This document shows positions 1-9,846 of a stretch of DNA of 64,000 nt, in pieces (the stretch's first letter is position 1; every line of letters begins with the position of its first letter). The DNA lies in the NCBI GenBank assembly GCA_030704615.1, contig CM060732.1:37801053-37865052 (forward strand), given 5' to 3'. The notes under the pieces were generated by a model that did not search any database, was not told the DNA's origin, and saw only the letters and a program-made list of their open reading frames with translations. This stretch comes from Takakia lepidozioides. Taxonomy: Eukaryota > Streptophyta > Takakiopsida > Takakiales > Takakiaceae. The translations under genes were made by a program, and so were the position numbers.

Positions 1-204
1 CAAGTGACAGCATGGCGGCGCAGCCAAAGCATGACTGACGTATATGCTGGTGATCATTGGTGCTCTGGTAGAACCTGTACGTACCATCAAATTGGTGACG
101 TTTTCTTGCGAGAAGACTGGCAAAGCCCACAGTACTGTTACTACCTATACTCAGACTTTGCCAACCTCCAATACTCAACCTTTGTGCACGGTTTAGATTC
201 TGAT

Positions 205-385
205 CACTGCCCCTGCCCTGGTGGACATGTATGCCAAATGTGGGTGCATCGAGGATGCCAAGGGAGTGTTCAACACTATGGCTGAAGGAGACGTGGTGTC
301 GTGGAGTGCGATGCTTGCAAGGTAGGGGGTGCGGGATGGAGGCTTTGGAGACCTATGAGCAAATGATGGGGGAAGGGGGCTCGTT
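205..385 (+). pseudogene. PPR repeat gene fragment
   Basis: The plus-strand reading contains VDMYAKCGCIEDAKGVF followed by DVVSWSAMLA, the classic linker and helix pattern of plant PLS-type pentatricopeptide repeats. A stop codon and a frameshift follow at about 322-345, and the next repeat (LETYEQMMGEG) is in another frame, so this is a relic. The same residues recur almost unchanged in the PPR-DYW pseudogene near 29.6-30.6 kb, so the two are close paralogs. PPR proteins bind organellar RNA; no functional protein is expected here. Confidence 0.75.
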
Positions 386-411
386 CTTCAATAGCATAGC
401 GCTACAAGTGG

Positions 412-610
412 GTAGATGGTCAACTGGAAACAGCAGCGGCAGCAGCACAATTCATAGAATAAGGTGCTGCTAATGAAGGTACCTTCTTCAACGTATTTCA
501 CCCTGTTTTCCCTGCTATCAGAGTCGTCCCTAAATTTTCATGTTGAATTCTGCAAGTTAGCTCATTGGTGGATCTATGGTGGTTTTGGAGTGATTTTGAC
601 ATGTTACTGC
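412..610 (+). repeat. Dispersed repeat family A, copy 1
   Basis: It contains a run like GGTACCTTCTTCAACGTATTTCACC and then CTAAATTTTCATGTTGAATT, shared with copies near 983-1110, 27925-28005 and 29395-29600. It sits directly 3' of a PPR fragment. No coding potential was recognised; it is probably the end of an unidentified transposable element. Confidence 0.7.
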
Positions 611-982
611 CAATGTGGTCGACAGGAAAGTATCGAAAAATAAATAACAGAGACTCGAGGAGAAGCTCTGGAATGAATACGTTTCCGACCTCAGTCAATG
701 GTGGAACAATCGAGACAAAAGGTGAATGTTTTTTGGAAACAGACGTAAGTCAGCATAGGAACTAGTGTGATAAGTAGGGTTGGTGTGTTTGCTCAAGCAA
801 TTCTAGGCTATCATTCTCAGCTGTTACCAGCAAGGCGAGGATGTATGCATGATTTGTGCAGGGGCATGGATAACTGAAGGAGCAGGGATAGAGTGTGGGT
901 CCAGATTCATCCAAGAGGGCCGGATTTCAAGCTCCAGATTACCTATGATTCCCTGTGGAAAGATAGGTACAAGAAACCTGTA

Positions 983-1110
983 TGGGTCGATGGTCAACTG
1001 GAAGCCGCAGCAACAGCGGCACAATTGATCAAATCAGGCACTGTTAATCAAGGCACCTTCTTCAACACATTTCACCCTGTTTTTCTCTCTTATCAGAATC
1101 GACCGTATCA
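983..1110 (+). repeat. Dispersed repeat family A, copy 2
   Basis: It begins with GATGGTCAACTGGAAGCCGC, matching 412-431 of copy 1 with small changes, and continues through the shared GGCACCTTCTTCAACACATT block. The copy is shorter than copy 1 and ends near 1110. The 611-982 stretch between the copies shows no recognisable gene. Confidence 0.7.
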
Positions 1111-1532
1111 AGAAATATTGCACTGTTTAACATGGTCCTTGATTCTACTAGCACCAGAACAAATTAGTACTACAACCCATGTATGTGGGCTTGCTTATTT
1201 TTTGCATACTCGGCCTTTTCAGGCATGGATTTTTGGACCTTGTGGCCTTTGAGGTATCCATTGGGACAGTGGTCTCATTTGGATTTTTGTAATATAATTT
1301 ACAGGGCGTGTATTCCCCTGTACTTGTATATTTTGACTGTCATTGTGGTTGCTAGTATGCAAGAGGGGTCCATTATGTTTTTATATCGGAATTTCACCAT
1401 GTAATGAAGAATTTAAATCATTTAATCTATTTTATTTTATATAACATTATTAAATTAAACAATAATACCATTTAATAAAAATTTCCAAGCTGGTATCCCC
1501 TTGTTTTTAAAAATAAAATATTAATTTAATAA
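1111..1532. other. AT-rich spacer
   Basis: No gene is recognised. The last 150 bp (about 1395-1550) are strongly AT-rich (TTAATTTAATAATTATAAATT) and abut the broken 3' end of the Ty3/gypsy element, so an insertion or deletion probably removed the integrase core and 3' LTR. Confidence 0.5.
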
Positions 1533-2108
1533 TTATAAATTATAAATAACATACTTATCGGCCTCCTCCCTCAGTTTGGGCCAAAAATACTCTTTCTTCA
1601 AGAGTGTCGCGGTGCGTTTGGCTCCGCCATGGCCCGCAAGCGGGTCATCATGGCATTCTCTCAAGAGACTATCTTTGATCCCTCCCTTCGGCACATAGAG
1701 ACGTTTTTGCTTATACCGGAGCAGTCCATTTTGCAAGTGGAACTGCGATTTAACCCCCATCCTCAAGTCCCGCATCACGGACTCCGCCATCTCATCCTTC
1801 CGGTAAGCCTTCCGGTAAGCCTTCCGGAGCGCCGTCTCGCCCCTGTACACCATCATGAGCTGCTGCTTTCTACTTAAAGCATTGGCCACCACATTGTCTC
1901 GTCCCGGTTTGTACTGGATATCCACGTCGAACAGTGCCAAAGTGTTTTGCCACCTAATTTGTTTTGGGAACAACTTAGGTTGCGTGGCAAAATACTTCAC
2001 TGTGATATTGTCCGTGAACACCTTCACCGGGTTGGAACCAATATAGTGGCGCCAAAGCTCAAGGCAATGCACCACCGCCTTCATTTCTTTCTCGTACGTA
2101 GGCCACCG
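1533..2108 (-). pseudogene. RNase H end and integrase zinc-binding domain (Ty3/gypsy)
   Basis: The frame contains KVFTDNITVKYF and ALFDVDIQYKPGRDNVVANALSRK, the C-terminal half of gypsy RNase H, and then the integrase HHCC zinc-binding domain ending LREEADKY. The sequence then passes abruptly into AT-rich DNA, so the DDE core is missing. A GGTAAGCCTTCC block is tandemly repeated at about 1801-1829, giving a repeated KAYRKAYRK in the protein, a small duplication in the linker before the zinc domain. Confidence 0.88.
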
Positions 2109-3359
2109 TCACTCCACTTCATTCAGTTTCTTACTTTTGTAAGCCACTGGACGTCTATCCTGCATGAGTACACCCCCAATTGCGAAGTCCGACGCATCTG
2201 TATGAATATCAAATGGACGGTCGAATTCCGGGATTTTGAGGACTGGAGCTTCCGCCATCCACTGCTTCAACTCAGCAAAAGCTTGGCCACAAAAGGTGTT
2301 CCATACCCAGACTTTGGATTTACACAGAAGGTCTGACAACGGCCCCGCGATCTTGGCGAAATTTCTCATATACTTACGGTAGTAGGAGGCGAGTCCTAGG
2401 AAGGATCGCACTCCCGGGACCGAAGTCGGAGGCTCCCAGTCCAAGATCGCCCTCACCTTTCTGTCATCCATTTTTATCCCATCATGTGTAATCACATGCC
2501 CCAGGAACTCCACTTTTGTGACCCTGAATTCGCACTTTGAAGCTTTGGCATACAGCTTCCCTTCCCGCAATTTCTGGAACACCCTTTTTAGGTGCTCCAG
2601 GTGCTCTTCCTTTGTTTTCGAGTACACCAAGATGTCGTCGATGTACACGATCACAAAGTCATCCAACCACTCCTGGAAAAGGCTGTTCATTAGCGTGCTA
2701 AAGGTCGCGGGTGCGTTGGTGAGCCCAAAAGGCATCACCAAGAACTCATATGAACCATACTTTGTCCTGCACGCGGTCTTCTCCTTGTCTCCTTCTGCCA
2801 CTTGAATTTGATGGTAGCCGGAGCGCAAATCGATCCGGCTGAAATACTTCGCTCCTGCCAACCGATCAAAAATGTCGTCGATCCTTGGCAAAAGGTACCG
2901 GTTTTTTATAGTCACCTTATTTAGAGCCCTGTAATCGACACACATCCGCAGCGTCCCATCCTTCTTGTCTGCGAATAGCACCGGGGCTCCGTAAGGTGAC
3001 TTATTCGGCCGGATGTACCCCTTTGATATTAGATCCTTGAGCTGAGTCTTCAGCTCGACCAACTCTCTGTGGCTCAACCGGTAGGGCGCCTTGGCAGGCG
3101 GCTCCGATCCCGGTATCACCTCAATCTTGTGGTCAACTCCTTTTCACGGTGGCAAGCCGCTTGGTAAGTCCTCCGGCATCACATCCTGGTATTTCTCCAA
3201 AATCCCCTTGATCCAATCTGGGCTCGGCTCCCTATCGCCTTCTCCCTTCACTTGTCTTACATAAAGCAAAAACTGGGGCTCGTGTGACTCCTCCACGGCC
3301 CACTCCCTTGCTGACAGAAAGTTTATTCGCCCTCCCACGGGGTTGGGCGTTTCCGACAC
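2109..3359 (-). pseudogene. Reverse transcriptase and RNase H start (Ty3/gypsy)
   Basis: The frame carries [36 protein letters not shown] and YIDDILVYS, the conserved palm blocks of Ty3/gypsy RT including the catalytic Asp pair. It then has [12 protein letters not shown] and the RNase H start [13 protein letters not shown]. The linker (3359-3147), RT (3143-2112) and RNase H/integrase (2108-1533) all lie in one frame. They are interrupted only by TGA codons at 3146-3144 and 2111-2109. Where family members usually have arginine, a CGA to TGA change would explain both stops, as expected from methylation-driven decay. Confidence 0.92.
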
Positions 3360-3445
3360 TCATAAAACTTCGCCACCATTCCCACACGGTAGCGTAACTA
3401 CTCTCTTGCGGCCATCTATGACCGCTCCGGATCTGCTCAAAAAGG

Positions 3446-3910
3446 TCATCCCCAAAATGAGATCCACTCCATCGATGTCGCAAATGGTGAAGTTCTCACG
3501 TCCCTCCCAACTCCCCAGTTGAAGAGGAACATCGAAGCCAATTGTGGTTCTCCTTTGGCAGAACGCACCTCAATAGAGGCCCCCACATCACTTGTCGGGA
3601 GTCCCAGCTTCCGTGCCGTTGCCGGCGTCGTGAAGGAGTGCGGCGCTCCTGTGTCCACCAACAACGACACGTTAGTTCCGGAGATTATCCCACTCACAAA
3701 CATTAACTGACTCCCTTTACGCAAGGCGCTAGTTTCCTGATACAACTCACAAAAGTAGTTGCCTATCTTGCAAGTCTTGGCGACCACTGCCTCCACCAAG
3801 CGGCTAATGGAATCCTCGGACGACTCCGTGGTTGCCTGAGTCATGTTCAATTGTCGGGGTTTCGCGCACTTTTTTGTCATATGCTCGGGTTTCCCGCAAT
3901 TAAAGCACAC
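3446..3910 (-). pseudogene. Zinc knuckle and aspartic protease segment (Ty3/gypsy)
   Basis: It starts with a CCHC nucleic-acid-binding knuckle (CFNCGKPEHMTKKC), and about 60 residues later has the retropepsin-like motif LLVDTGAPHSF, including the catalytic Asp of D-T-G. The C-terminal end runs out of frame near 3450-3480. The neighbouring 3359-3144 segment (ending DVMPEDLPSGLPP) is the usual linker just ahead of RT in plant gypsy elements, and lies in the RT frame. Confidence 0.85.
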
Positions 3911-4387
3911 TCCATCGAAGGTCGCCTTCTGCCCGCCATAAGCTGTCGCACCAGGTTTTCCTTTCGGGGCACCGGGTGCCGTCTTGACGTGTGAGGGCCC
4001 TCCCTTTGATTTCCATGTGCTATTGTCGCTACGTGGCCTATCCCACTTCTTTTCCGATCGGAAGGAGTCACCCTCCCGCCGGGTCTTCTTGTGGTTCAGC
4101 TCTGTACGGCCTTGTTTTTCGCCCCTAGGGACATTCGAGAAGCATTCAGCCCTCTCAATTGTCTAGTTCAAAGTCTTAGGTGGCTTCTCCTCCAACTTCC
4201 ACCTGGCCCATGGGGCTAGTCCCGCCACAAAGTTGAAGACCATTTCTGGTTCTGCCTTGTCCGCGACTTCAAGCAATAGCACATTGAAAGCCTGAACATA
4301 TCCCCGAATGTTAATTTATTTGCTTCAAATTCCTCATCTTGTTCCGGGCGAGCCAGGACGCGTTGAGGGGCACAAACTGTCTCTTCA

Positions 4388-4756
4388 TCAGTTCCTTGAA
4401 CTCACTCCAGTCAAAGGTTTCCGGGTTTGGACCTCGGTTGTGAAGGCGTTTCTGCCACCATTGTTGAGATAGCCCCTTAAATAGATGGGAGCCACTTCTA
4501 CCCGATCCTCGTCACTCAACTTGGCCGCCCGGAAGTACTGCTCTAGTTCCAAGAGCCAGGTGTTGAGTGCCTTCCGATTTCGGACGCCCTCGAAGGTGTC
4601 GGGTTCATTAGGCTTCACCTTAAACTTTGCCTTAGTGGAAGTAGCATTAGCTGCCTTCAACACGTCTTTCAACGTCCCGCCAAACTGCGCCAACAACCCT
4701 TCCCAGCAGGCTAACGCCATGTCAGCAGGCTCTTGCCACATCAGCTTCACGCTCAC
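4388..4756 (-). pseudogene. gag polyprotein N-terminal fragment (Ty3/gypsy)
   Basis: A 122-codon minus-strand reading has the retrotransposon gag signature: TFEGVRNRKALNTWLLELEQ, then a hydrophobic helical stretch (VEVAPIYLRG). This corresponds to the capsid-like domain found ahead of CCHC knuckles in plant gypsy elements. The frame is lost after about residue 115, and the following 4071-3877 stretch continues in other frames up to the zinc knuckle. It has no selection-maintained start or stop. Confidence 0.75.
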
Positions 4757-4875
4757 GCAACGTCAGCGTGACCCTACGCTCACGCCACATCAACTGGTGT
4801 GAGTGTACGCTCACGCCATATTACCATTGCGTGAGCGTATGCTCACACGCGACGCTCACGTGGTAACGTCGTCCT
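4738..4875. repeat. Palindromic GCTCACG / CGTGAGC cluster
   Basis: About eight copies of GCTCACG or its complement lie within 140 bp, several forming imperfect palindromes such as GTGAGTGTACGCTCAC and GCGTGAGCGTATGCTCAC. It lies between the gag start and the inverted-repeat element beginning at 4876. It may be the end of the retrotransposon leader or a separate foldback element. No coding role is seen. Confidence 0.6.
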
Positions 4876-5466
4876 AATAGGAATAATGTAAGAACTTAAT
4901 GCACACGTGCAACCTCTGACAGGATGGTACGCCGGTTTCCGGCATGTCAAATCTTCCCCACCTTCTCTTGAGAGTGACATGGAACCTAAGGAATGTCAAA
5001 TCCAGTCGGGGTTACACTGGGTTACACGTGCACGACGAGGTGTGTAACTCCACTCGGGGTTACACAGAATGGAGTGTAACTTCGGTCGGTGTAACCCACA
5101 CTAGGTCTCGAAATTTGACTAAATCCGCTAAGTATAAAATGGACTAACCAGAGTTACATGAGAAACCAGGGTTACAGAGGGTTACACCAATTGGAGGGTT
5201 ACAACGACCGGGGTTACCCTACAAGAGCCTCTCATCAAGAGTTGATCGATGAACCTCGCCGCCTGCAATGCTATCACCTTACCACCACCCTACCCACGAC
5301 AACTTGCAACCCACTCGGATTCTTAAGTATTTAATAGTGAAACCGAGGTAAGAGGGGGTGGGGAGGATTTGACAGGGGCCCCGCCAGAGGAGCCCAGGTT
5401 GCCGGAATATGGCGAAAGTATTGTCAGATCACAGGCGTCCATTGAGGTTCTTACATTATTCCTATT
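4876..5466. mobile_element. Small inverted-repeat DNA element with GGTTACA motifs
   Basis: The outer 20 bp, AATAGGAATAATGTAAGAAC at 4876-4895, recurs exactly inverted at 5447-5466. Inward the arms stay recognisably complementary for about 100 bp, including CATGTCAAATCTTCCCCACC near 4944 against GGGGAGGATTTGACAG near 5360. The centre (about 4995-5220) carries ten or more GGTTACA or TGTAACC motifs on both strands. There is no transposase, so it is a non-autonomous element. No clear target-site duplication is visible (GTCCT on the left and GTCTT on the right is only a partial match), so the superfamily is unresolved. Confidence 0.75.
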
Positions 5467-6189
5467 GTCTTCCCTATAAAAGCATCCAATTTACCGCCCC
5501 AAATTGGAAGCATGATTTTTAGAAAACCAGCTTATTTGAGTCACATCTGAAAAATATATACCCAAAAAATCTTGAATTGCTTGACCCGAACTCGGTTGCG
5601 TATAAAGCAGTTAAGGATTAATATGATTCAATTGCTCATGTTCTGACCAATTAATTCTATTACGTAATGGTAGGCAGTGGGTGAAGTGACACCATATTAA
5701 GTTATGTCTGCTTTGGTAGGAAATTTCTTCTTCTCTGCACTCATTACATTGCAATGAGCATTGATACTGAAAGTATCAATTACTAGTTTTTATCGTGGCC
5801 AAAAACAGCAAAAGATTATCATTGAAGGTGAAAGTCCAACAACTAGCAAATTGTCAAATTGGGTGAATCTTTTGGACGGATTTAAAAAGAATGGCTACAG
5901 CTGCAAAAATTGACTACAAAGGTTTTGCCACTGACTTTTGTCAAAGACATGCAAAATCTTTCTCCTAAACAAATGCACAATTAACTGTTGACAATTGATG
6001 AACTTGTGCCCACACTTGCTGGGGCCTAACTTACTTGGCTGCAATCGAGACCCGTTGATACTGCTCAAATATTTGGGCACTAGACAACCTGCAAGGAATC
6101 GAATTTGACTAGATTGAAGAAGAAAATGACAAATTTAATTCTCCCTAGAAAATAGACTCGGTTGCTCATTCCGCATCCTCATGGCAGAG
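5467..6189. other. Intergenic, no gene seen
   Basis: Moderately AT-rich sequence with stops in all frames. No recognisable coding, RNA or repeat feature was found. Confidence 0.5.
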
Positions 6190-6445
6190 TTCAAACAAAA
6201 GTGTCACCCCATCTTGTGTAACTCCTCTTACTAGATTGCATACTTACTCCAATTTCAAGACCAAGTGTGAGATTGGGGTTACACTCCCACTCCCTCCCGT
6301 GTAACCCCGAGTGGAGTTTACACTCCCTCCTGTGTAACCCATTGTCACTCCAACTGGAGTTACACTCCATTTAGTTCCCTGAGAGGGAGGGAAAGATTTG
6401 ACATGCCAGAAACGGGACATGTGCATTAAGGTTATGTCATCATAG
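6190..6445 (-). repeat. Partial relative of the GGTTACA inverted-repeat element
   Basis: It contains several GTGTAACCC / GGGTTACAC motifs (about 6215-6375). It ends in AAGATTTGACATGCCAGAAAC and GTGCATTAAG, the reverse complement of the left arm at about 4896-4965 with mismatches. It is thus one end plus part of the core of a second element of the same family, without a detectable partner arm. Confidence 0.65.
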
Positions 6446-6770
6446 ATAAATTTATCGAGAAAAATACAAGATATATTTATAACTTGCTTGTTCATTCGGA
6501 GAAAATAATGATGGTGATGTTGGGCGAGGACTTTGTGGGTTTTCCAGTTATTGCATTTCTGTGCGCATCTATCAATCCGACACAATCAGAGAACTGCCTC
6601 GGCTATCTCACAAATTCTAACACAGCCTGTGTGATATCTGCTCACATAAATCCAAAGGGCCCAGGTCAGAATCGTGCAGATGATGGAGGATTGGAGCAGT
6701 GATGGCGGCTGTATTCCAGCAGGCGGCTACTGGAGAGATTCAGCAGCAGTGCTAGGGACATGGGCGTGCC
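6446..6770. other. Spacer downstream of the LIN-like short gene
   Basis: No gene was recognised. This may contain the 3' UTR of the minus-strand LIN-like gene that ends at 6771. Confidence 0.4.
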
Positions 6771-7740
6771 TCATCTGTTTGTGGAATGGAACTTCAACCA
6801 ATCCTTGTAGAATTGTGCATACTGCCTTGTGTTGTTATCAATGGCGACCTCGTACATCTTGTCCAGCCGCTGCAACTGGTTCTCTTGTTCTGGGCTCACA
6901 TTTGATGCACCATTGGCAGATAGACTTATGTCGCTTTCAGCCCAGTTCTGATCTGCAGTGTATTGTTCAACGGGGTTGGGTACAATGGATTGCCGCTGTT
7001 GCGAGTACCAGGCCATAAGTTCCCTGAGATGTGGGAAAAAGAGGTGCTCCCACAGAGCTGGTGCGAACTCCAAACGAGAGGAAGCTGGATCCACCATGAA
7101 CATGTCCAGTATGTGTCTGGTTCACAAGAATTTACGGGCCATATTACTTCAGATCTAGATAGCCGTGAGGATTCGGATAAGGTACAACAAATTCATTGAC
7201 AAGAAGAACCTGTGGTGCAAGTCCGCAAGTCGAATTTAAACGTGCCAGGACGCGTACAGAATTCACGAGAAATTCCTTGGGAGCGCATGGTGTGATATAA
7301 AGAGGAGAATACCTAGTGGTCTCGCGGTCGTGGTCGCGAAGCTTGCACACAAAGGCGAGATTGAGGTGCGCCCATGCTGCGAGATAAGAACTGGGCAGTC
7401 CTGCTGTGCTGGAGCTCCCCTGACTATGGAGCTCTGCACAAACTTGGAGCAACTTCTCTGCGTAGTCCAGCCGAATGGACCTCTCCATTATGTCCGTGGC
7501 GGCAAGAGCTCCCTCCACAGCATCAATGCCCCAGTTCAGATTGGAGAGAATTGCCCGCTCAACGTAGGGGGGTCGGGACTTTGGTTTCTGCAACTTGGCC
7601 ACACGATCTGCGTATTGCTCCTTATGCTGTTTGCGATGGCCCGTGTCTAGCAAGGCGTCCAATGCATATCGTCCCACCATCTGTACCATTGCCTCCACAG
7701 CTGCTTTATCAATCTCCGCTGCGAAAATTTGAGGCGTCAT
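6771..7740 (-). CDS. Truncated LIN-like protein (N-terminal domain only)
   Basis: Two exons, 7740-7313 and 7116-6771, join in phase (T-R-H-I-L-D-M across the junction) through a 196-bp GT-AG intron and give 257 residues. The whole product aligns with the first 270 or so residues of the LIN gene at 9847: GRYALDALL matches GSYTLDMLL, LNWGIDAVE matches LDWGIDSVE, AAWAHLNLAFV matches SAWAHLNLAFV, and NTRQYAQFYKDWL matches NTRQYARYYKDWL. U-box, ARM and WD40 parts are missing, so it cannot be an E3 ligase. The start ATG was chosen because it aligns with the LIN start. It could be a decayed duplicate or a short protein able to bind LIN partners. Intron positions differ from LIN (see findings). Confidence 0.65.
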
Positions 7741-9846
7741 ATGTACCCGATTTTTAGTGAAAAAATTGCTACCTGTACCTAGGGGGATCTTGGAACGAGG
7801 ACGACGAGGTCGCAAGCTGTCCTAGGCACCATTGCATTCTGGGTGGTCAGGGCGTTGGAATGACTCTTCACGTGGTACGTGAGACCGCGCGCTAGTGTGT
7901 CCTTGGAGACGTCAAAATCTCACCTGCCAATGTGCTTGAACGGCTAAGCATTTTGCACCGGGGTCGACGAATTATCCTAGTGTCAGAGAAGCTCGTAAGA
8001 GCAGAAACCCCCTGAACCCAAGATCCGATTACTTGCACTACAGTCTCATGTAATCTCATCCTTGTAACAAATTTCTTTCCACCGTCAAGCTCCATCCCCC
8101 CTCCATCTGAACTCCTTCATACTTCTACAAATGTCGAATCCCTCATTTGTCTCGACCCCACTTCTTCAGCTTCCACGCACCTACTGCACAATGCAAACTT
8201 TCACACCAAAGGATGGATAGACCTTGAAAGAGAGAGCACACGAAGTGTCCGAATCCTGGGCGCCTGCGAGAGGAGAGTGCACGCTGTGCATAGGGGGAGG
8301 AGAACGGCGGCGGGCCCCATAGAAAGCGACGAGCGTGTATGAGGGCAACAAGCTGGCGCTGCGTTATAGCCATCATGGGATCGATCAGTGAGAGAGACCC
8401 GTGCAGTGGGTCCATATGCCATACAACACCCGTGCGGTTAATTACCTCCACACTCGGAGAGGGGCCACAAGCTCAACCTACTGGCAGCAGGCAATCATAT
8501 GTGCATTATGCTGCAATCACGCAACCATTGCAGCAGCGCAACTTTCTTGCAAACCTCTGTCAGTTTAGTATCTGCTTCTAGTTCATTTTTTGGATCACCT
8601 GATTGGACGACGCTCAGTACCATCTGGGCAATCCTTTGTGGAGGTACTCTATACATTGGGAGAGGATAGAAGATCTGAAGTGAAGTGCACAGTAGTACTG
8701 CACAAGCGAGTTTGTGATCCTATTGCTTGATGAATCATTCATCTCTTTTTAGCTCTAGACTTGTATAACTTTGGTGACCATTTGTGTGTCGTTGCCAACG
8801 TTCCACTGGTTGAGACGTATTTAAAGAGCAGTCAACAGGATAAGACAAACATAGATACTTGCAATCAAGTGCAGGAGGATTACCGTAATATAAACGACAT
8901 GTTTGCCAGCCACGCAATTCTGTTTCCATGTGTTTTTTTTTGGCCCTTCCAACTAAACTTTCTGAAATTAGTTCTCAAGGGCATCAAGTAGATCTTATCA
9001 TGCTTGACAATCATGTATCTTTCGCTTACGATCTCGGAATTTGATGTGAGAAGTTGGGACTCTTCACGTCTAGGGCTTGTAAACAATAGATTGCCGCTAT
9101 AATCTCCTTGGATGCTATTTAAGGATGCAGAATCTTGTGGGTCAACGTATCCATTCGGATCCAGTCACCACATTTCTGATTCTGTCCATTTCTGTGGTGC
9201 TCAAGGATGCTCAAGAACTTATGGTTTACCGTGCTTCAGACAGCCGGCCTGAGCCTGCCGCCACAACTAGAACTTTCTTCGATCAAGCATGTTTGCAGCT
9301 CTAGGTCAAATTTGGAATCCAGAAGTACACATACGCATGTTCCATCGTGTCCTGAGAGGAGGTAGAACATAGTTCCCATAGTTAACCTGCTTTGTCGCGG
9401 ATGAGAGAGGTGGATAGGTGTAATCATAATGAGAGAGAAGGTGCAAGGAAAGTGTAGGGTGCGTGGAGAGGGGTGTTTTCATCCAGAAAGCTTTGCAGAC
9501 TCTACAATTGCTGGGTGGTGCAGGGCCATGAAGACGGGATGCAAAGAGGGTTGTGGTTGATTGCAAGCTACATGGTCGGGTCACTCGAAACGTGGAGCTC
9601 GAGACAAGGTTGCTAATCTGGGGTTGTTTTGAGTACCGGTCGATGAATTCGAAAACTTGAATTACACCTTCCAAAAACATGTACACGAACTTGCTCTGAC
9701 GCGGAGATATCTTCGTGATCAGAAGCGACCCTTCGTGGATTGTGGAGCGTGATCTCAAGAACGCCCGACATGAAATTCATAGAGCTGGAATAATCTGGAA
9801 TCCGTCCAAAGAAAGCTGCCTCCAGCAGGGAATTGGAGAATCCGAA
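7741..9846. other. Divergent intergenic region between LIN-like genes
   Basis: About 2.1 kb separates the two head-to-head start codons and would hold both promoters and the 5' UTRs. Many short ORFs exist on both strands, but none has recognisable domains. A pyrimidine-rich or TATA signal could not be assigned with confidence. Confidence 0.5.

Larger units (their letters stand above)
1533..4756 (-). mobile_element. Decayed Ty3/gypsy LTR retrotransposon, internal part
   Basis: Read on the minus strand, domains occur in the gag-PR-RT-RNaseH-IN order that defines Ty3/gypsy (in Ty1/copia, IN precedes RT). The parts are a gag region at 4756-4388, a CCHC zinc knuckle and LVDTGAPHS protease motif at 3910-3446, RT with YIDDILVYS at 3119-2109, then RNase H and the integrase HHCC zinc domain at 2084-1533. 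Reading frame is broken between gag and protease and between protease and RT. The integrase catalytic core and both LTRs are absent. Neither edge is defined, so no age can be estimated. The element is surely immobile. Confidence 0.93.

Noticed and set aside
9306-9758. 150-codon minus-strand ORF upstream of LIN
   Set aside because: It overlaps the LIN leader region, shows no recognisable domain and its composition looks like chance.
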